Part shown: positions 1-7,895 of the stretch, one piece after another
How positions within the stretch are numbered: the first letter of the stretch is position 1
How the letters are laid out: each line of letters starts with the position of its first letter
Origin: JBBQWZ01 sp043788745
GTDB lineage: Bacteria; Acidobacteriota; Terriglobia; Bryobacterales; Bryobacteraceae
Assembly: GCA_043788745.1 (NCBI GenBank)
Contig: JAYVTO010000162.1
Span: 1 to 27,797, forward strand
DNA: 27,797 nt
Direction: 5' to 3'
Made by a program: the position numbers and the translations under genes
Notes under the pieces: generated by a model
Database searches by the model: none
Seen by the model: the letters and a program-made list of their open reading frames with translations, nothing else
What the model was told of the DNA's origin: nothing

Positions 1-545
1 TAATCAGGTCGGCGATTCTGATACTTCAAGTAGTAGGCGTGCTCCCAAACGTCGAGGCCAAGGATCGGCGACTTGCCTTCCATGATCGGCGTGTCCTGGT
101 TCGGCGTCGACATAATTTCGACGCCGGAACCAGTCTTGATGAGCCAGGCCCAGCCGGATCCGAAGCGCCCGACGCACGCGGCAGCGAACTTTTCTTTGAA
201 GGTGTCGTAGCTGCCGAAGGCCGCGTTGATCGCTGCGCCGAGATTGCCGACAGGCGCTCCGCCAGCGTTCGGAGCCATCAGCGTCCAGAACAGCGAGTGG
301 TTGGCGTGGCCGCCGCCGTTGTTGCGGACAGCCGTCTTGATCGCGTCCGGAACGATGGCGAGGTTGTTGGCGAGCAGTTCCTCAATCGACTTGTCCGCGA
401 GTTCCGGGGCGGATTCCAAGGCTTTGTTGAGGTTGGTGACGTAGGCCTGATGGTGCTTGCCGTGGTGGATCTCCATGGTCAGTTTGTCGATCTGCGGCTC
501 AAGCGCGTCGTGGGCGTAGGGAAGTGCGGGTAGAGTGAATGGCAT
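1..545 (-). CDS. sodA: Superoxide dismutase, Mn-type (3' end cut by window edge)
   Basis: Converts superoxide to peroxide and oxygen in the cytoplasm. I read 181 residues from an ATG at 545 down to the left edge, so roughly the last 20 or more residues of a usual 200-210 aa enzyme are missing. The four metal ligands are visible: His27 (in IHHGKHHQ), His83 (in GGGHANHSLFW), Asp165 and His169 (in DVWEHAYY). Gly77-79 in the N-terminal helix together with Gln150 in PNQDTP is the pattern of Mn-type enzymes; Fe-type enzymes carry the second-shell Gln in the N-terminal half. A good ribosome site (AAAGGT) lies just upstream of the ATG. It sits 69 bases downstream of gatA on the same strand with no terminator seen between them, so it may be co-transcribed with gatA or have its own promoter. 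Metal choice is inferred from motifs only. Confidence 0.96.
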   Translation of the reverse strand, partial: MPFTLPALPYAHDALEPQIDKLTMEIHHGKHHQAYVTNLNKALESAPELADKSIEELLANNLAIVPDAIKTAVRNNGGGHANHSLFWTLMAPNAGGAPVGNLGAAINAAFGSYDTFKEKFAAACVGRFGSGWAWLIKTGSGVEIMSTPNQDTPIMEGKSPILGLDVWEHAYYLKYQNRRPD

Positions 546-614
546 AGTGGTTACCTTTTCGAGTGTTGCTGTTTCAATTATGATGCTTTCGGACGCCTGA
601 ATGTATCCGATGAA

Positions 615-2057
615 TTACTGCGCGTGGGTTCGCTCGTACGAGTCTGCGAGGCGGAACATCGTCGACTCGTCGAAGTGCTTCGTGAAGATCTGCAAGCCAA
701 CAGGCAGGCCTTCGGCCGTATCTCCGCACGGGACGCTCATGCAGGGAATCCCGGCCAGATCGCCGGTGATCGTGTAAATGTCCGAGAGATACATCGCCAT
801 CGGGTCCGCCACCTTCTCGCCGATCTTGAACGCCGGGAACGGAGACACCGGCGACACAATCGCGTCAACCTGCTCGAACGCGTGCGCGTAATCCTGCGCA
901 ATCAACGCGCGAACCTTCTGCGCCTTCAGATAGAACGCATCGTAGTAACCGGCGCTCAACACGTACGTGCCGAGCATGATGCGACGCTTGCACTCGGCCC
1001 CGAAATTCTCTCCGCGCGAACGCTTGTACATGTCGGCCAAATTCTGGACGTCTTCGGCCCGCCGCGTATAGCGAACGCCGTCGTAGCGGGCGAGATTGCT
1101 CGAAGCCTCGGCAGTACAAATAATGTAGTAGCACGCGATCGCGTATTCGGTGTGCGGCAGGCTGATCTCGCGGACGTGGCAGCCCAGGCTCTTCAGCACC
1201 GCAATCGCGCGTGCGATCAACGCCCCCGTCTCGCCATCGAGCCCGCTAAAGTACTCTTTCGGCCAACCAATCCGCAGGCCCTTTACGTCCCCCGTCAAGG
1301 CCGCAAGATAATCCGGAACAGGCACCGCCGCGGACGTCGCATCCATCGCGTCGCGACCCGCGATCGCGCCGAGCAAACGAGCGGCGTCGCGCACGGACCG
1401 CGCGAATGGCCCGATGTGATCGAGAGAGCTTGCGAACGCCGTCAGGCCATAGCGCGACACGCGTCCGTAGGTTGGGGTGACGCCAACCACGCCGCAGAAC
1501 GAAGCCGGCTGCCGAATCGAACCACCGGTATCTGAGCCGAGCGACGCAACCGCCGTGCCCTGTGCCACCACGGCCGCCGAGCCGCCGCTAGAGCCCCCCG
1601 GCACGCGATCGAGCGCCCGCGGATTTCGCACCGGGCCGTAGGCCGAGTTCTCATTCGAAGAACCCATCGCAAACTCGTCGCAGTTGGTTTTGCCCAACAG
1701 CACGGCGCCCGCAGCTTCCATGCGAGTGATGGCCGTGGCATCGTAGGGCGGAATATAGGTTTCGAGCAGTTTCGACCCACAGGTAGTGCGAAGGCCGCGG
1801 GTGACGATCACGTCTTTCACCGCGATCGGCACGCCGGCAAGCGCACCGGGATCGAGGCCGGCGGCGATCTTCTCGTCGACGCCGCGGGCAGCGGCAAGAG
1901 CCCGCCGCGTTGCGAACGTCAAGTAGGCATTCGTCTTCGGATTCTCGGCTTCCGCGAAATCGAGCGCCGCCTGGGCGATCTCTTCGGCGCGAAACTCCTT
2001 GGAGCGCAAGCCGGCCGCGATCTGATCCATCGAAAGGCGCGCAACGTCGATGCTCAT
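615..2057 (-). CDS. gatA: Aspartyl/glutamyl-tRNA amidotransferase subunit A
   Basis: Glutaminase/amidase subunit of GatCAB, which turns Glu-tRNA(Gln) and/or Asp-tRNA(Asn) into the correct amidated tRNA in the cytoplasm. The 480-residue protein is a full-length amidase-signature enzyme. The Ser-cisSer-Lys triad is present as Lys81 (AVKDV), Ser156 (GGSSGGSAA) and Ser180 (DTGGSIRQP). The ATG overlaps the stop of gatC by four bases (ATGA), typical of translational coupling. gatB is not in this window, so the complex must be completed from elsewhere on the chromosome. The C-terminal region (GIPCMSVPCG, GLPVGLQIF) is normal for the family. No odd features. Confidence 0.97.
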   Translation of the reverse strand: MSIDVARLSMDQIAAGLRSKEFRAEEIAQAALDFAEAENPKTNAYLTFATRRALAAARGVDEKIAAGLDPGALAGVPIAVKDVIVTRGLRTTCGSKLLETYIPPYDATAITRMEAAGAVLLGKTNCDEFAMGSSNENSAYGPVRNPRALDRVPGGSSGGSAAVVAQGTAVASLGSDTGGSIRQPASFCGVVGVTPTYGRVSRYGLTAFASSLDHIGPFARSVRDAARLLGAIAGRDAMDATSAAVPVPDYLAALTGDVKGLRIGWPKEYFSGLDGETGALIARAIAVLKSLGCHVREISLPHTEYAIACYYIICTAEASSNLARYDGVRYTRRAEDVQNLADMYKRSRGENFGAECKRRIMLGTYVLSAGYYDAFYLKAQKVRALIAQDYAHAFEQVDAIVSPVSPFPAFKIGEKVADPMAMYLSDIYTITGDLAGIPCMSVPCGDTAEGLPVGLQIFTKHFDESTMFRLADSYERTHAQ

Positions 2058-2353
2058 CGCTCGATCACCTTGGGAACCTTGTAGTAGCCGCCGCCCGTCA
2101 CCGCGGCGTTGCGCACGGCGTCGGCATTGGTGAGCGACGGTGCTTCGACGTCTTCGCGCAGCGAAGCAGTGTCCGGGGCATCGAACAGAAGCTGGGCCAT
2201 CGGCTCGACGCCCGTCGTGTCGAGCTCGCTGAGCTTTTCGATGTGGGTGAGAATGTCGGCGAGGTCGTGTGCCATCGCGGCCACTTCCTGATCGGTGAGG
2301 CGAAGGTTCGCCAATTCCGCAATGTTACGGACTTCAGTGTCAGTCAGCTTCAT
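2054..2353 (-). CDS. gatC: Aspartyl/glutamyl-tRNA amidotransferase subunit C
   Basis: Small belt subunit that wraps GatA and GatB and stabilises the amidotransferase. The 99-residue length is normal. The N-terminus (KLTDTEVRNIAELANLRLT) and the segment DILTHIEKLSELDTTGVEPM match the family signature, and the C-terminal half carries the usual LREDV and later VPKVIER ending. It overlaps gatA by four bases and starts 18 bases after the DUF721 gene, so the three genes form one minus-strand unit. The Shine-Dalgarno sequence is weak; translation may be coupled to the upstream gene. Confidence 0.96.
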   Translation of the reverse strand: MKLTDTEVRNIAELANLRLTDQEVAAMAHDLADILTHIEKLSELDTTGVEPMAQLLFDAPDTASLREDVEAPSLTNADAVRNAAVTGGGYYKVPKVIER

Positions 2354-2371
2354 ACTAAGTTGTCAGTGGGG

Positions 2372-2800
2372 CTATCCCGCGGCTCGCTTGCGCGCGTTTC
2401 GATAGACGATGCTGAGCACGGGGTCAGCGATGCCGTCGCTGTCCGGGTCAACCGCGCGCCGCGGCCCGATGCGTTCGATCTCTGTCGACCGCATCTGCAT
2501 TTCGCTTTGCGCGCCGCGGCGCGGAATCATGGGTCGAAGGTCAATGCCGGTTACTTCGCCAGCGCCGAGCGCGGCGACCAGATTCGCCACGATCTGTTTT
2601 CGCAAGGTGGTCAATTGCCGCTGCCAAACGATGTCCTCGACTTCGATCACGAGCGTATTTCGGACCAAGCCAAACACGCGCGTCTTGGCCGCAATCCTCG
2701 GGCCCACGGCGGCGGGCCAGGCCGCGCGAGCGCGGTCTTCCGGCGTCACAGCATTCGCAGGGAGCTTAAATTTACCGAGTAGTCGACCGGCGCGTTCCAT
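2372..2800 (-). CDS. DUF721 family protein, DciA-like
   Basis: A 142-residue protein with the DUF721 core near residues 30-75: AWPAAVGPRIAAKT, then LVIEVEDIVWQRQLTTLRKQI. In many bacteria DUF721 proteins (DciA) help load the replicative helicase DnaB, and acidobacteria generally lack DnaC; applying that role here is inference. The frame stays open to 2965, but the upstream part is Arg/Gly-rich, crosses into the divergent maf promoter and lacks family similarity. I therefore place the start at the ATG at 2800 (MERAGRLLGKFKL). The C-terminal third has no feature I recognise. It leads the gatC-gatA unit and is divergent from maf, with only 23 bases between the two starts. Confidence 0.85.
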   Translation of the reverse strand: MERAGRLLGKFKLPANAVTPEDRARAAWPAAVGPRIAAKTRVFGLVRNTLVIEVEDIVWQRQLTTLRKQIVANLVAALGAGEVTGIDLRPMIPRRGAQSEMQMRSTEIERIGPRRAVDPDSDGIADPVLSIVYRNARKRAAG

Positions 2801-2823
2801 GGTCGGAGAAAACTGATTGTAGC

Positions 2824-3408
2824 ATGGGCTATATGCCTCTCCGCCTGATTCTCGCGTCGAAGTCACCGCGTCGCGCCGACCTCCTCCGCCTGGCCGGAGT
2901 TCCCTTCGCCGTCCGCGCCGTCGACGTGCCTGAGGTGCCGCAACCCGGCGAAGCGCCGGAAGCATATGTCAGCCGCCTGGCTGCGTCCAAAGCAGCGGCT
3001 TCTGGCGCTGAAGAAGGCGAAGTGGTCCTCGCCGCCGACACAATTGTTGTGGTCGACGGCGCCATTCTCGAGAAGCCGGCAAACGTCGCCGATGCCGAGC
3101 GCATGCTCGGCCTGCTCTCCGGCCGCACGCACCGGGTAATGACGGGAATCTGCCTGGTAGGCCGGCCCACGAGGTCCGACCAAACACAAAGCGAAGACGC
3201 AACCGAAACCACGCATGTGCGATTCGTCCAGATGACCGAAACCGAAATTGCAACCTACGCCGCATCCGGCGAACCTATGGATAAAGCTGGAGGCTACGCC
3301 ATCCAAGGCCTCGCGGCAAAGTTCATCGACCGCATTGAGGGCTGCTACTTCAACGTCGTCGGGCTGCCGCTCGCGCTGGTCTACAAGATGCTCGCGGGCC
3401 GCGTCTAG
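2824..3408 (+). CDS. maf: Maf-family nucleoside triphosphate pyrophosphatase
   Basis: House-cleaning enzyme that hydrolyses nucleoside triphosphates to the monophosphate and pyrophosphate. The protein is 194 residues, as usual. Family motifs in order: LILASKSPRRADLL near the N-terminus, ADTIVVVDG, EKPANVADAERML, SGRTHRVMTG, DKAGGYAIQG and GCYFNVVGLPL at the C-terminus. The DKAGGYAIQG and GCYFNVVGLP motifs fit the dTTP/UTP-preferring (YhdE-like) branch, though substrate choice cannot be settled from sequence alone. An alternative ATG nine bases later (2833, MPLRLILAS) matches the usual family start slightly better. The gene is divergent from the DUF721 gene and convergent with rel. Confidence 0.95.
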   Translation: MGYMPLRLILASKSPRRADLLRLAGVPFAVRAVDVPEVPQPGEAPEAYVSRLAASKAAASGAEEGEVVLAADTIVVVDGAILEKPANVADAERMLGLLSGRTHRVMTGICLVGRPTRSDQTQSEDATETTHVRFVQMTETEIATYAASGEPMDKAGGYAIQGLAAKFIDRIEGCYFNVVGLPLALVYKMLAGRV

Positions 3409-3420
3409 TGCTATGACCGG

Positions 3421-3450
3421 CAAGAAACAACCCCGGGCTGTAGCGCGGGG
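3421..3450 (-). terminator. Terminator-like hairpin downstream of rel
   Basis: Between the convergent maf and rel stops, 3431-3450 forms a stem (CCCCG with CGGGG, plus an inner GC pair after one mismatch). Read on the minus strand it is followed by TTGTTTCTTG, giving a plausible intrinsic terminator for rel. On the plus strand the tail (TTATAG) is poorer. The right arm plus tail shares 13 exact bases with an intergenic hairpin at 18309-18335, so it may belong to a dispersed repeat family as well. Confidence 0.5.
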
Positions 3451-3508
3451 TTATAGCCGCGCCGGCTGCGGCGGGGATCGTTTCGATCCGAATCACGCGG
3501 TCGGAGAA

Positions 3509-5779
3509 CTAGTTCAGGCGCTCGATGTCGCGCACGCCGGAGATGCGCCGAATGGTGGCGAATACGCGCTCCAACTGCTTCTTATCGCCGATCTCAATGG
3601 TCACGTCGACCACCGCGCTCTCGTCCGCGCGCTGGTCATCGGCGCGTGCTTCGAGCGTCCGGATATTGATTTGCTCGTGAAACAGCGCGGCCGTCACGTG
3701 GCTCAACATACCCGGGCGGTCGTCCGTATAGATGAGAATCTTGACCGGGAAAGCCTCCGCGCCCGCGCGGCCCGCTCGTGCCCACTCCACGTCGATCTTG
3801 CGCTCCGCCTCGTACATCAGATTCTGGACGTTCGTGCAGCGCGTTCCGTGGACCGCGACGCCCTTGCCGCGCGTGACGTAGCCCGTGATCGCCTCGCCGC
3901 GAATCGGATTGCAGCACTTTGCCCGATAGACCAGAAGATCGTCGATCCCGCGGACTTTGAGAACGAGATCGGCGTCCTCCTTCGAAAGCGGAACCGCGGG
4001 CTGTCCCGCCGATTCGACCTTCGGAGACTCCGGCGGAGGATCGGCGATCTTCTGATCCGGCGCCGCTTTCTGCAGCACCTGACGCGGCGAGTATTTCCCG
4101 TAACCAAGGGCGGCGTAGAGATCCTCAGCCTTGCTATATCCGTACTCACTGGCGACCTTGTCGAGTTCTTTCGCCGTAATGCGGCTCATTGTCACGCCGA
4201 GACGGCGCGCTTCTTTTTCGAGATACTTCTGCCCGATCTCGACGGCCTTCTCGCGCTCCGTCGTGTTGATGTAATGCTTGATCTTATTGCGTGCCCGCGG
4301 CGTCTTCGCGAGCAGCAGCCAATCGCGGCTCGGCGTGTGGCCGGGCTGTGTCAGGATCTCAACCACATCGCCGTTCTTCAGCGGATATTTTAATTGAACG
4401 ATGCGGCCGTTGACCTTCGCGCCGACACACGAGGTGCCAACGTCGGAGTGAATCGCATACGCAAAATCAATTGGCGTCGCGTCACGAGGCAGCGGAACGA
4501 CGCGGCCACGCGGTGTGAAAGTGTAGACCTCTTCCGGATAGAGATCGACCTTGAGCGTCGACATGAACTCGCCCGGATCGCGCATGTCGCGCTGCCACTC
4601 GACGAGTTGCCGCAGCCACGCGATCCGCTGATCGTCATCCGCCGGGCCTCTCTTGCCCTCTTTGTATTTCCAGTGCGCCGCGATGCCTTCCTCGGCGACG
4701 CGGTGCATCTCTTCGGTGCGGATCTGCACTTCGAGCGCCAGCCCGCCCGGACCAATGACGGAGGTATGGAGCGAGCGATACAGGTTCGGCCGCGGCGTGG
4801 CAATGAAATCCTTAATGCGCCCGGGAATCGGCTGCCAATCGTTGTGGATCACGCCGAGCGCGCCGTAGCAGTTGCGTACAGAATCCGTGACGATACGCAG
4901 CGCCAGCAAGTCGTAAACCTGATCGAGCGCGATCTTCTGGCGTTTCAGCTTCTGCCAAACCGAATAGGCGCGCTTCACGCGGCTCTCGACGCGCGCCGGA
5001 ATGCCCTCGCGCTTGAGATTCTGCTCGACGGCGCGCGAGAACTCCGCGAGGTACGTTTCGTTCTCATGCCGCTTCGATTCGATCTCGCGATCGAGCTCCG
5101 CCGACGACTCCGGCTCGAGGTATTGGAACGAGAGATCCTCGAGCTCGCCGCGCACCTTACCCATGCCAAGGCGGTGCGCGATCGGGGCGTAGATGTCCAT
5201 CGTCTCTTGCGCGATGCGCAACTGGCGTTCGCGGGACAGCGCTCCGAGCGTGCGCATGTTGTGCAAGCGATCCGCGAGCTTCACCAGGATCACACGAATG
5301 TCGGAGACCATCGCCAGCAGCATTTTGCGAACGTTTTCGGCCTGCCGGTCCTCGCGCGAATATAAATTGAGTTTGGCGAGCTTGGTGACGCCATCGACGA
5401 TGCGGGCCACGTCGTCGCCAAAGCCCTTCTTGATGTCTTCGAGCGTGACGGGCGTGTCCTCGACCACGTCGTGCAGGAGCCCAGCGCAGAGACACGCGAC
5501 GTCCAGCTTCAAGCCGGCGAGAATGTCGGTGACGTGCAGAGGGTGCAGCATGTACGGCTCGCCGGAATCGCGCTTCTGGTTTTTGTGGAGTTCGGCCGCG
5601 AAGCGATAGGCGCGCTCGAGCGGTGCGAGATCGTCGCCGGGCCGCAAAGCCCTGACCTTCGCTTCGAGAGATTGATATAAATCTTCGACAGGATCCGAAA
5701 CGGGCGCGGGGGAGGGAACTGGCGCGACTTCGCCGTCAGGGGAGAGGACGGGACTGGAATCGCGAGGTTCTACAGGCAT
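3509..5779 (-). CDS. rel: Bifunctional (p)ppGpp synthetase/hydrolase Rel
   Basis: Makes and degrades the stringent-response alarmone (p)ppGpp in the cytoplasm on ribosomes. The 756-residue protein has all domains in order: a proline-rich 30-residue N-terminal tail; an HD hydrolase domain at about 50-200 with intact His103-Asp104 (LLHDVVEDT); a synthetase domain at about 240-370 with Asp290 (YDLLALRI) and Glu350 (EVQIRT); a TGS domain at about 415-480; a zinc-finger-like region with CCNP; and a C-terminal ACT domain at about 680-756. Both active sites look complete, so it is probably the organism's single long RSH enzyme and not a one-way RelA or SpoT. The proline/valine-rich N-terminal tail (roughly residues 10-30) is longer than usual and could be disordered. 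It is a single-gene unit, convergent with maf. Confidence 0.96.
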   Translation of the reverse strand: MPVEPRDSSPVLSPDGEVAPVPSPAPVSDPVEDLYQSLEAKVRALRPGDDLAPLERAYRFAAELHKNQKRDSGEPYMLHPLHVTDILAGLKLDVACLCAGLLHDVVEDTPVTLEDIKKGFGDDVARIVDGVTKLAKLNLYSREDRQAENVRKMLLAMVSDIRVILVKLADRLHNMRTLGALSRERQLRIAQETMDIYAPIAHRLGMGKVRGELEDLSFQYLEPESSAELDREIESKRHENETYLAEFSRAVEQNLKREGIPARVESRVKRAYSVWQKLKRQKIALDQVYDLLALRIVTDSVRNCYGALGVIHNDWQPIPGRIKDFIATPRPNLYRSLHTSVIGPGGLALEVQIRTEEMHRVAEEGIAAHWKYKEGKRGPADDDQRIAWLRQLVEWQRDMRDPGEFMSTLKVDLYPEEVYTFTPRGRVVPLPRDATPIDFAYAIHSDVGTSCVGAKVNGRIVQLKYPLKNGDVVEILTQPGHTPSRDWLLLAKTPRARNKIKHYINTTEREKAVEIGQKYLEKEARRLGVTMSRITAKELDKVASEYGYSKAEDLYAALGYGKYSPRQVLQKAAPDQKIADPPPESPKVESAGQPAVPLSKEDADLVLKVRGIDDLLVYRAKCCNPIRGEAITGYVTRGKGVAVHGTRCTNVQNLMYEAERKIDVEWARAGRAGAEAFPVKILIYTDDRPGMLSHVTAALFHEQINIRTLEARADDQRADESAVVDVTIEIGDKKQLERVFATIRRISGVRDIERLN

Positions 5780-5904
5780 CCTTAGGTTCTAGTGTAACCG
5801 GGCGGCTTGGCAGGGAATGTTCCTGACAAGCCTGCCGCGCAGTTTGTCTGTTCCGCGGATTCCCGACGAAAGGCGGCTGAGAGACTCCAAGCTCGGCCCG
5901 GATA

Positions 5905-5950
5905 CAAACAAAAATGGCGGGCAACTGCTGGATACGCATCGGCCCGCCAC
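5905..5950 (-). terminator. Intrinsic terminator of the sec-ton-TPR gene run
   Basis: Perfect 8-bp inverted repeat TGGCGGGC (5915-5922) and GCCCGCCA (5942-5949). Read on the minus strand it lies just after the TPR lipoprotein stop and is followed directly by TTTTTGTTTG. This is a textbook Rho-independent terminator and fixes the end of the long minus-strand transcription unit. Confidence 0.85.
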
Positions 5951-5957
5951 GTGCGAT

Positions 5958-6797
5958 CTACTTATCCTGGGTGATGCCTGTCGCGCCCACCGTCCGGGAG
6001 GCCTTCAGCTTCTTCGTGTCGAGCGCTTTCTGCACCCAACTGTCGGCAACTGCAACGTCCTTGTCGTACGCCGCCTTGTCGTCGGCCAAATCTGCTCGTT
6101 CACGAATCAGCAGGTTCATGTAGGCCATGGCATCATCGTATTCCTTGTCGATGTCGAGCGCCTTCTGCAGATTGGTAATGCCGTCTTCGATGGTCGCCGC
6201 GTGCGCCGCCTTCAGCTCTTCCTTCACCTTCTTGTCCTTCACCGGACCGGGGTCTTCAGGCTTCATGCTGAGCTTGGCGCGCGCGGTCATCAACGCGGGA
6301 TACCACTTCGCCCAGGAGATAACGCCGAGCGAATAGTAGGCCTCTTTGTTCTTCGGGTCCACCTGCACGAGCCTGGTGTACCACTCCCGCGCTTCATTGA
6401 ACTTCTCCGCCTTGCGGTCCGGAGGCAGTGACTGCGCTTGATTGTAATTGAGCGAAGCGAGCGATGCGATCGCCGTCTTGTCGTTCGCATCCTTCGCTAG
6501 AACTTTGGCAAATTCATCTTTCGCTTTTTTCGCGAGCTCATTGTTTTCCGGCGAATCCGCGCCCGGAATCCATTGCGTCATGTACGCAGTGGCGAGATAG
6601 AGGCGAGCGTTCGGATTGCTGTCGTCCAGCTCAATCGCCTTCCGGAAGTGGTCGATGGCGTCTGGATACTTGGCGCTCTTGAAGGCCTGCACGCCGCGGT
6701 TGAGATGGTCGCGCGATTTCAGCTTGTCGCAGCCGCTGCTGAACAGCATCAGGGCAGCGGTCGCTGCCACGGTGAGGAGAGATTGGGTCCGGGTCAT
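5958..6797 (-). CDS. TPR-repeat lipoprotein
   Basis: A 279-residue exported protein. The N-terminus (MTRTQSLLTVAATAALMLF) is a lipoprotein signal peptide ending in a lipobox SSGC, with Cys23 as the lipidated residue. The mature part contains tetratricopeptide repeats: LNRGVQAFKSAKYPDAIDHFRKAIELD at about 32-58, then degenerate units near ARLYLATAY, EAREWYTRLVQVDPKNKEAYYSLGV and AIEDG-like TNLQKALDIDKEYDDAMAY. Such proteins scaffold complexes in the envelope. It is the last gene of the tonB-exbB-exbD-exbD run, four bases after the second exbD, which suggests a role beside the Ton motor or outer-membrane assembly; this is inference from position. A good ribosome site (AGGACAG) precedes the ATG. 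Confidence 0.9.
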   Translation of the reverse strand: MTRTQSLLTVAATAALMLFSSGCDKLKSRDHLNRGVQAFKSAKYPDAIDHFRKAIELDDSNPNARLYLATAYMTQWIPGADSPENNELAKKAKDEFAKVLAKDANDKTAIASLASLNYNQAQSLPPDRKAEKFNEAREWYTRLVQVDPKNKEAYYSLGVISWAKWYPALMTARAKLSMKPEDPGPVKDKKVKEELKAAHAATIEDGITNLQKALDIDKEYDDAMAYMNLLIRERADLADDKAAYDKDVAVADSWVQKALDTKKLKASRTVGATGITQDK

Positions 6798-6801
6798 GAT
6801 G

Positions 6802-7230
6802 CTACTGTCCTGCCTCGATCTTTGGAGTCATGAGGCCGATCTTGTCAATACCGGCGCCCTTGGCGATGTCAATGGCGCGCGCGACGATCTGAAATTCCAG
6901 CTCTTTGTCGCCCTTGACAAACACCACGCGTTCGGCGCGAGTCTTGAACACTTCTTCGAGCCGCTTGCCGAGCCTACTCTCGTCGATCTCCTCGGTGTTG
7001 AGGTGCATTTTCTTATCTTTGTCGATGATGATCACGACGGTCCGGTCCTGGCTAGGATCCGGCGGCGGCTGATTCGGATTTGGCGGTTGGGGAGCAAGGG
7101 CCTCCAAGCCGTGGGGAGTCAGCGGAGTGATGACCATGAAGATGATCAGCAGGACGAGAAGGACGTCGATGAGGGGCGTTACGTTCATATCGGCTTTTGG
7201 GCCGCCGCTGCCGCCAACTGCAAATGACAT
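6802..7230 (-). CDS. exbD: ExbD/TolR-family proton-channel subunit (second copy)
   Basis: Inner-membrane subunit that, with ExbB, converts the proton motive force into work on TonB. The 142-residue protein has one transmembrane helix at about 19-38 with the essential membrane Asp22 (NVTPLIDVLLVLLIIFMV), followed by a periplasmic domain. After the helix there is an unusual Pro/Asn/Gln-rich stretch (APQPPNPNQPPPDPSQD, about 46-62) that the neighbouring copy lacks. The C-terminal part (KGDKELEFQIVARAIDIAKGAGIDKIGLMT) is a normal ExbD fold. A strong AGGAG site lies nine bases before the ATG. It follows the other exbD by 54 bases. Confidence 0.95.
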   Translation of the reverse strand: MSFAVGGSGGPKADMNVTPLIDVLLVLLIIFMVITPLTPHGLEALAPQPPNPNQPPPDPSQDRTVVIIIDKDKKMHLNTEEIDESRLGKRLEEVFKTRAERVVFVKGDKELEFQIVARAIDIAKGAGIDKIGLMTPKIEAGQ

Positions 7231-7284
7231 AAAATATGCTCCTAACTGAGAATCTTTGGCGGAAGACGCCGGCCGGCAGCCAGC

Positions 7285-7755
7285 TTATGCGCCGGCTTTC
7301 TTCGGTTCTTCCTTTTTGTCTTTTTCTTTTTCTCCGCCCTGCTGCATCTGCTCGGTCAGCAAACCCAATTGGTCGACGCCGGCCGCGCGAAGATTGTCGA
7401 TCGCGTCCATCACCACTTCGTACTTGGCGCGCGCGTCCGACTTAATGAATACGGTTTTGTCCAGACGGTTCGTCAGCAGATCCTTCACCTTGCCAGGCAG
7501 CATGTCGACAGTAATCTGCCTATTGCCGGGGCTCAGGTAGACCTTTCCGTCGCGAGTGACCGCGACGAGGACGGCGTCTTCTTTGTCGGCCGCTTGCATC
7601 GCGATCGGATTCTTGGTGCGCACCAGTTCCACGCTCACGCCCTTTGAAAGCATCGGCGTGATGACCATGAAGATGATGAGCAGCACAAGCATCACGTCCA
7701 CCATCGGGGTGACGTTGATATCATTTACGACCGGTTGCGCTTTCTTCTTTTCCAT
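7285..7755 (-). CDS. exbD: ExbD/TolR-family proton-channel subunit (first copy)
   Basis: Partner of ExbB in the TonB motor. The 156-residue protein has a short cytoplasmic N-terminus, a transmembrane helix at about 18-37 carrying Asp20 (NVTPMVDVMLVLLIIFMV), and a periplasmic domain ending in KYEVVMDAIDNLRAAGVDQLGLLTE. The C-terminus is a highly charged tail (Lys/Glu-rich, about 140-156) absent from the other copy. The two ExbD proteins differ enough outside the membrane helix to be functionally distinct, perhaps forming a mixed dimer, which is inference. Ribosome site AGGAG upstream of the ATG. Confidence 0.95.
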   Translation of the reverse strand: MEKKKAQPVVNDINVTPMVDVMLVLLIIFMVITPMLSKGVSVELVRTKNPIAMQAADKEDAVLVAVTRDGKVYLSPGNRQITVDMLPGKVKDLLTNRLDKTVFIKSDARAKYEVVMDAIDNLRAAGVDQLGLLTEQMQQGGEKEKDKKEEPKKAGA

Positions 7756-7806
7756 GACTCGCTCCTACGTCAAAATCGTTACCATCCACCGCGCCGCGAA
7801 ACACAA

Positions 7807-7861
7807 ATCCGGGGTTCCGGATCCAGTTTCGGAGCAGGAAGCCGCTTACGCAGCCTCCTGC
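7807..7861. repeat. Two small inverted repeats between exbB and exbD
   Basis: In the 140-base gap between exbB and the first exbD, ATCCGG (7807-7812) pairs with CCGGAT (7817-7822), and GCAGGA (7834-7839) pairs with TCCTGC (7856-7861) around an inner GC-TTAC-GC. Neither has a T-run on the minus strand, so these look like mRNA hairpins that could tune stability or relative expression of exbB and exbD and not terminators. Confidence 0.4.
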
Positions 7862-7895
7862 CGCGGTCAATTCAACTCACGAACCCGATGAAAAA

